Of a stretch of 26,771 nt of DNA, positions 25,424 through 26,771 are shown one piece after another; within the stretch, counting starts at the first letter, position 1, and each line of letters opens with the position of its first letter. The translations under genes were made by a program, and so were the position numbers. The stretch lies in NCBI GenBank assembly GCA_017999075.1, contig JAGOBX010000002.1, positions 1 to 26,771 of the forward strand, written 5' to 3'. This DNA is from Candidatus Babelota bacterium. GTDB taxonomy: Bacteria > JAGOBX01. The notes below the pieces were generated by a model. That model was not told the origin of the DNA, searched no databases, and saw only the letters and a program-made list of their open reading frames with translations.

Positions 25424-26771
25424 TTATTGATAATTTTGAAGGTTATGTCCGCAGAATTTTTTCCAGCACATATTGCGTTCCTGTTGAGAAATGCAATTCA
25501 TATCAATTTTTGAATCTATTCCGTTCCAGATTGCCCCGCAATAAAGTTCAGTCCAAAAATGTGCAAGTTTTTCAGGGGACAGGTAACCCCATTTCCGCAT
25601 TGGTTTATATCTTGAGTAAATTAATTGAGCTATGTCTTTTGGATGCCAACCTTTTTTGTCAAGTATTCTTATTATTCCTTGAAGATAAAAAGGTTTTAAC
25701 AGGTTATCGTTTGGAGTTTCCATTGCTGCTGCATAACACGGCGGCAGTTCGCGTATAACGTTGTCAATATTAAAATTAGGATTTGTTTCAGTAGTATAAT
25801 ATTTTTCATCGAACGTTTTATGAAAATTGTATAACCGGGTTTTTTTATAATCATTTATAACTTTTTTCCATGGTTCGATGTTTCTTGGAAGTTTAGTGTC
25901 AGCGGAATTAGCATATTCAACAGTGTAATCAAAATGTTTATTATCATTCCTTCTTCTGATATTCATCAGATCATTGAGGTTAGGAGTAAAGCTCATTTTA
26001 GGCCAATAACGCGGAATACACGTACAAATAGGGACATTGTTTGCCAGCCATTCACCCACTTTCCAGCGAAGAACTTTGTGTTTTTGATATGTAGAAAACG
26101 GAATTCTGATGCTTCGAGCATAAACAGGATCTGAATATAATGTTACATCAAGAGATATAGCCTCCTGGCCTTCATTATAAATTCCTTTTCCTGCAGGACC
26201 TGTTGGAATATCAGAAAAAATTACAGGGATAATTTTTTCTCCGTCAGCTCTTTTTTTATCGCATTCCTGTATGATTTTATGGGTCAGGAACTGAATTAGT
26301 CTGCATGCTCCGCTGAAAGCTTTACCTATATTTAGAGGAACCTCACCGCCTATCTTGTATTTTCTGAATTGATATTTTCTTATTGTAGTATGTTCGAGCG
26401 CCCCGATATTTTCAAGGAGATGATGTTCGTATTCAAAAGGCCAGATACAAGTGAAATGATACCCCTGACCTGTCATGGTTATTAAAAGTTCAAGTCCGTA
26501 TTCATCAAACACTTTTTTTATTATTTGATATACAGGTTCTATTTTATAAAAAGTTTTATAAGGATTTGCATGCACTTCTCCCGGATAACTTAAATTAAAA
26601 TATTCTATATCAAGGGCAAGCATAGTTCCGTCATCGCGCCATAATGAACAGAATATGTCAAGACCTTTTTGTTTTGTCATTTCAAATATTTGTTCAAATA
26701 CCGAACTTGACCAATAACCTTTTTCATTGCCTTTCCATACTTCAGATTCTCCGAAACCTATACTGTATCGC
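25424..26771 (-). CDS. Primase-like protein: archaeo-eukaryotic primase (PriS-like) core with PriL-like cysteine domain, 5'-partial
   Basis: The frame stays open to the window edge. A methionine at 26680 is available, but about 30 more in-frame residues (YSIGFGE and following) precede it and look like part of the domain, so the start is probably outside. Numbered from that methionine, the primase signs are D24 and E26 in MLALDIEYF (metal-binding hhhDhE), GQGYH with H75 (sxH motif), and D178 in ISLDV. Basic residues R189/R192 in ARSIRIPFSTYQKH are typical of the third motif region. The C-terminal third holds ELPPCYAAAM (C315), then C381, C396, C405 and C410, reminiscent of the Fe-S domain of primase large subunit PriL. 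It would make primers or extend DNA. The bacterial DnaG-type domain is absent. Function is inferred from motifs only. Confidence 0.65.
   Translation of the reverse strand, partial: RYSIGFGESEVWKGNEKGYWSSSVFEQIFEMTKQKGLDIFCSLWRDDGTMLALDIEYFNLSYPGEVHANPYKTFYKIEPVYQIIKKVFDEYGLELLITMTGQGYHFTCIWPFEYEHHLLENIGALEHTTIRKYQFRKYKIGGEVPLNIGKAFSGACRLIQFLTHKIIQECDKKRADGEKIIPVIFSDIPTGPAGKGIYNEGQEAISLDVTLYSDPVYARSIRIPFSTYQKHKVLRWKVGEWLANNVPICTCIPRYWPKMSFTPNLNDLMNIRRRNDNKHFDYTVEYANSADTKLPRNIEPWKKVINDYKKTRLYNFHKTFDEKYYTTETNPNFNIDNVIRELPPCYAAAMETPNDNLLKPFYLQGIIRILDKKGWHPKDIAQLIYSRYKPMRKWGYLSPEKLAHFWTELYCGAIWNGIDSKIDMNCISQQERNMCWKKFCGHNLQNYQ

Noticed and set aside
1-26771. CRISPR array, prophage, insertion sequence or tRNA/rRNA genes
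   Set aside because: I saw no regularly spaced repeats, transposase or phage proteins, and no cloverleaf or rRNA-like stretches in the gaps between genes.

Overview
The window is low-GC bacterial DNA (roughly 30% G+C by eye, with many A/T runs). It comes from a flagellated, probably Gram-negative anaerobe. The evidence is FliR and FlhB for flagella, a Maf-type (DUF115) protein usually tied to flagellin glycosylation, and an MlaF-like ATPase suggesting an outer membrane. A flavodiiron protein, a three-subunit molybdenum hydroxylase and an indolepyruvate:ferredoxin oxidoreductase subunit point to anaerobic redox and purine/amino-acid metabolism. I cannot name the phylum. The FlhB N-terminus resembles spirochaete-type proteins, but that does not fix the lineage.

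Layout. 2-1754 (+) is the end of a flagellar export operon (fliR, cut by the left edge, then flhB). 1773-2189 (-) is a small unknown gene. 2441-6256 (+) is a xanthine-dehydrogenase-type operon (FAD, 2Fe-2S and molybdopterin subunits) behind a strong sigma70-type promoter and a leader hairpin. 6304-11006 (+) is a tight six-gene run: HU-family protein, divergent YchF-like GTPase, a protein ending in an SSB-like tail, RecO, a response regulator and MiaA. 11010-14701 (-) carries malic enzyme, a B12-type radical SAM protein and a ketopantoate-reductase-like protein. Divergent from these is a flavodiiron protein (15034-16179, +). It converges on a long PAS hybrid histidine kinase (16176-18782, -), which diverges from typA/bipA (19034-20848, +). 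20896-23899 (-) is an iorB / ABC ATPase / DUF115 operon. The right end (-) holds a secreted TPR/helix-hairpin-helix protein and, upstream of it and cut by the right edge, a primase-like protein.

Most genes are housekeeping or ordinary metabolism. The unusual material is at the right edge and in the central DNA-related run. The right-edge protein shows archaeo-eukaryotic-primase catalytic motifs joined to a PriL-like cysteine domain, in an otherwise bacterial context. In the central run, an uncharacterised zinc-ribbon-like protein with an SSB-type C-terminal tip lies directly before recO, next to an HU-type protein and a YchF-like GTPase that has lost part of its nucleotide-binding signature. 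I saw no tRNA, rRNA, CRISPR array, insertion sequence or prophage genes.
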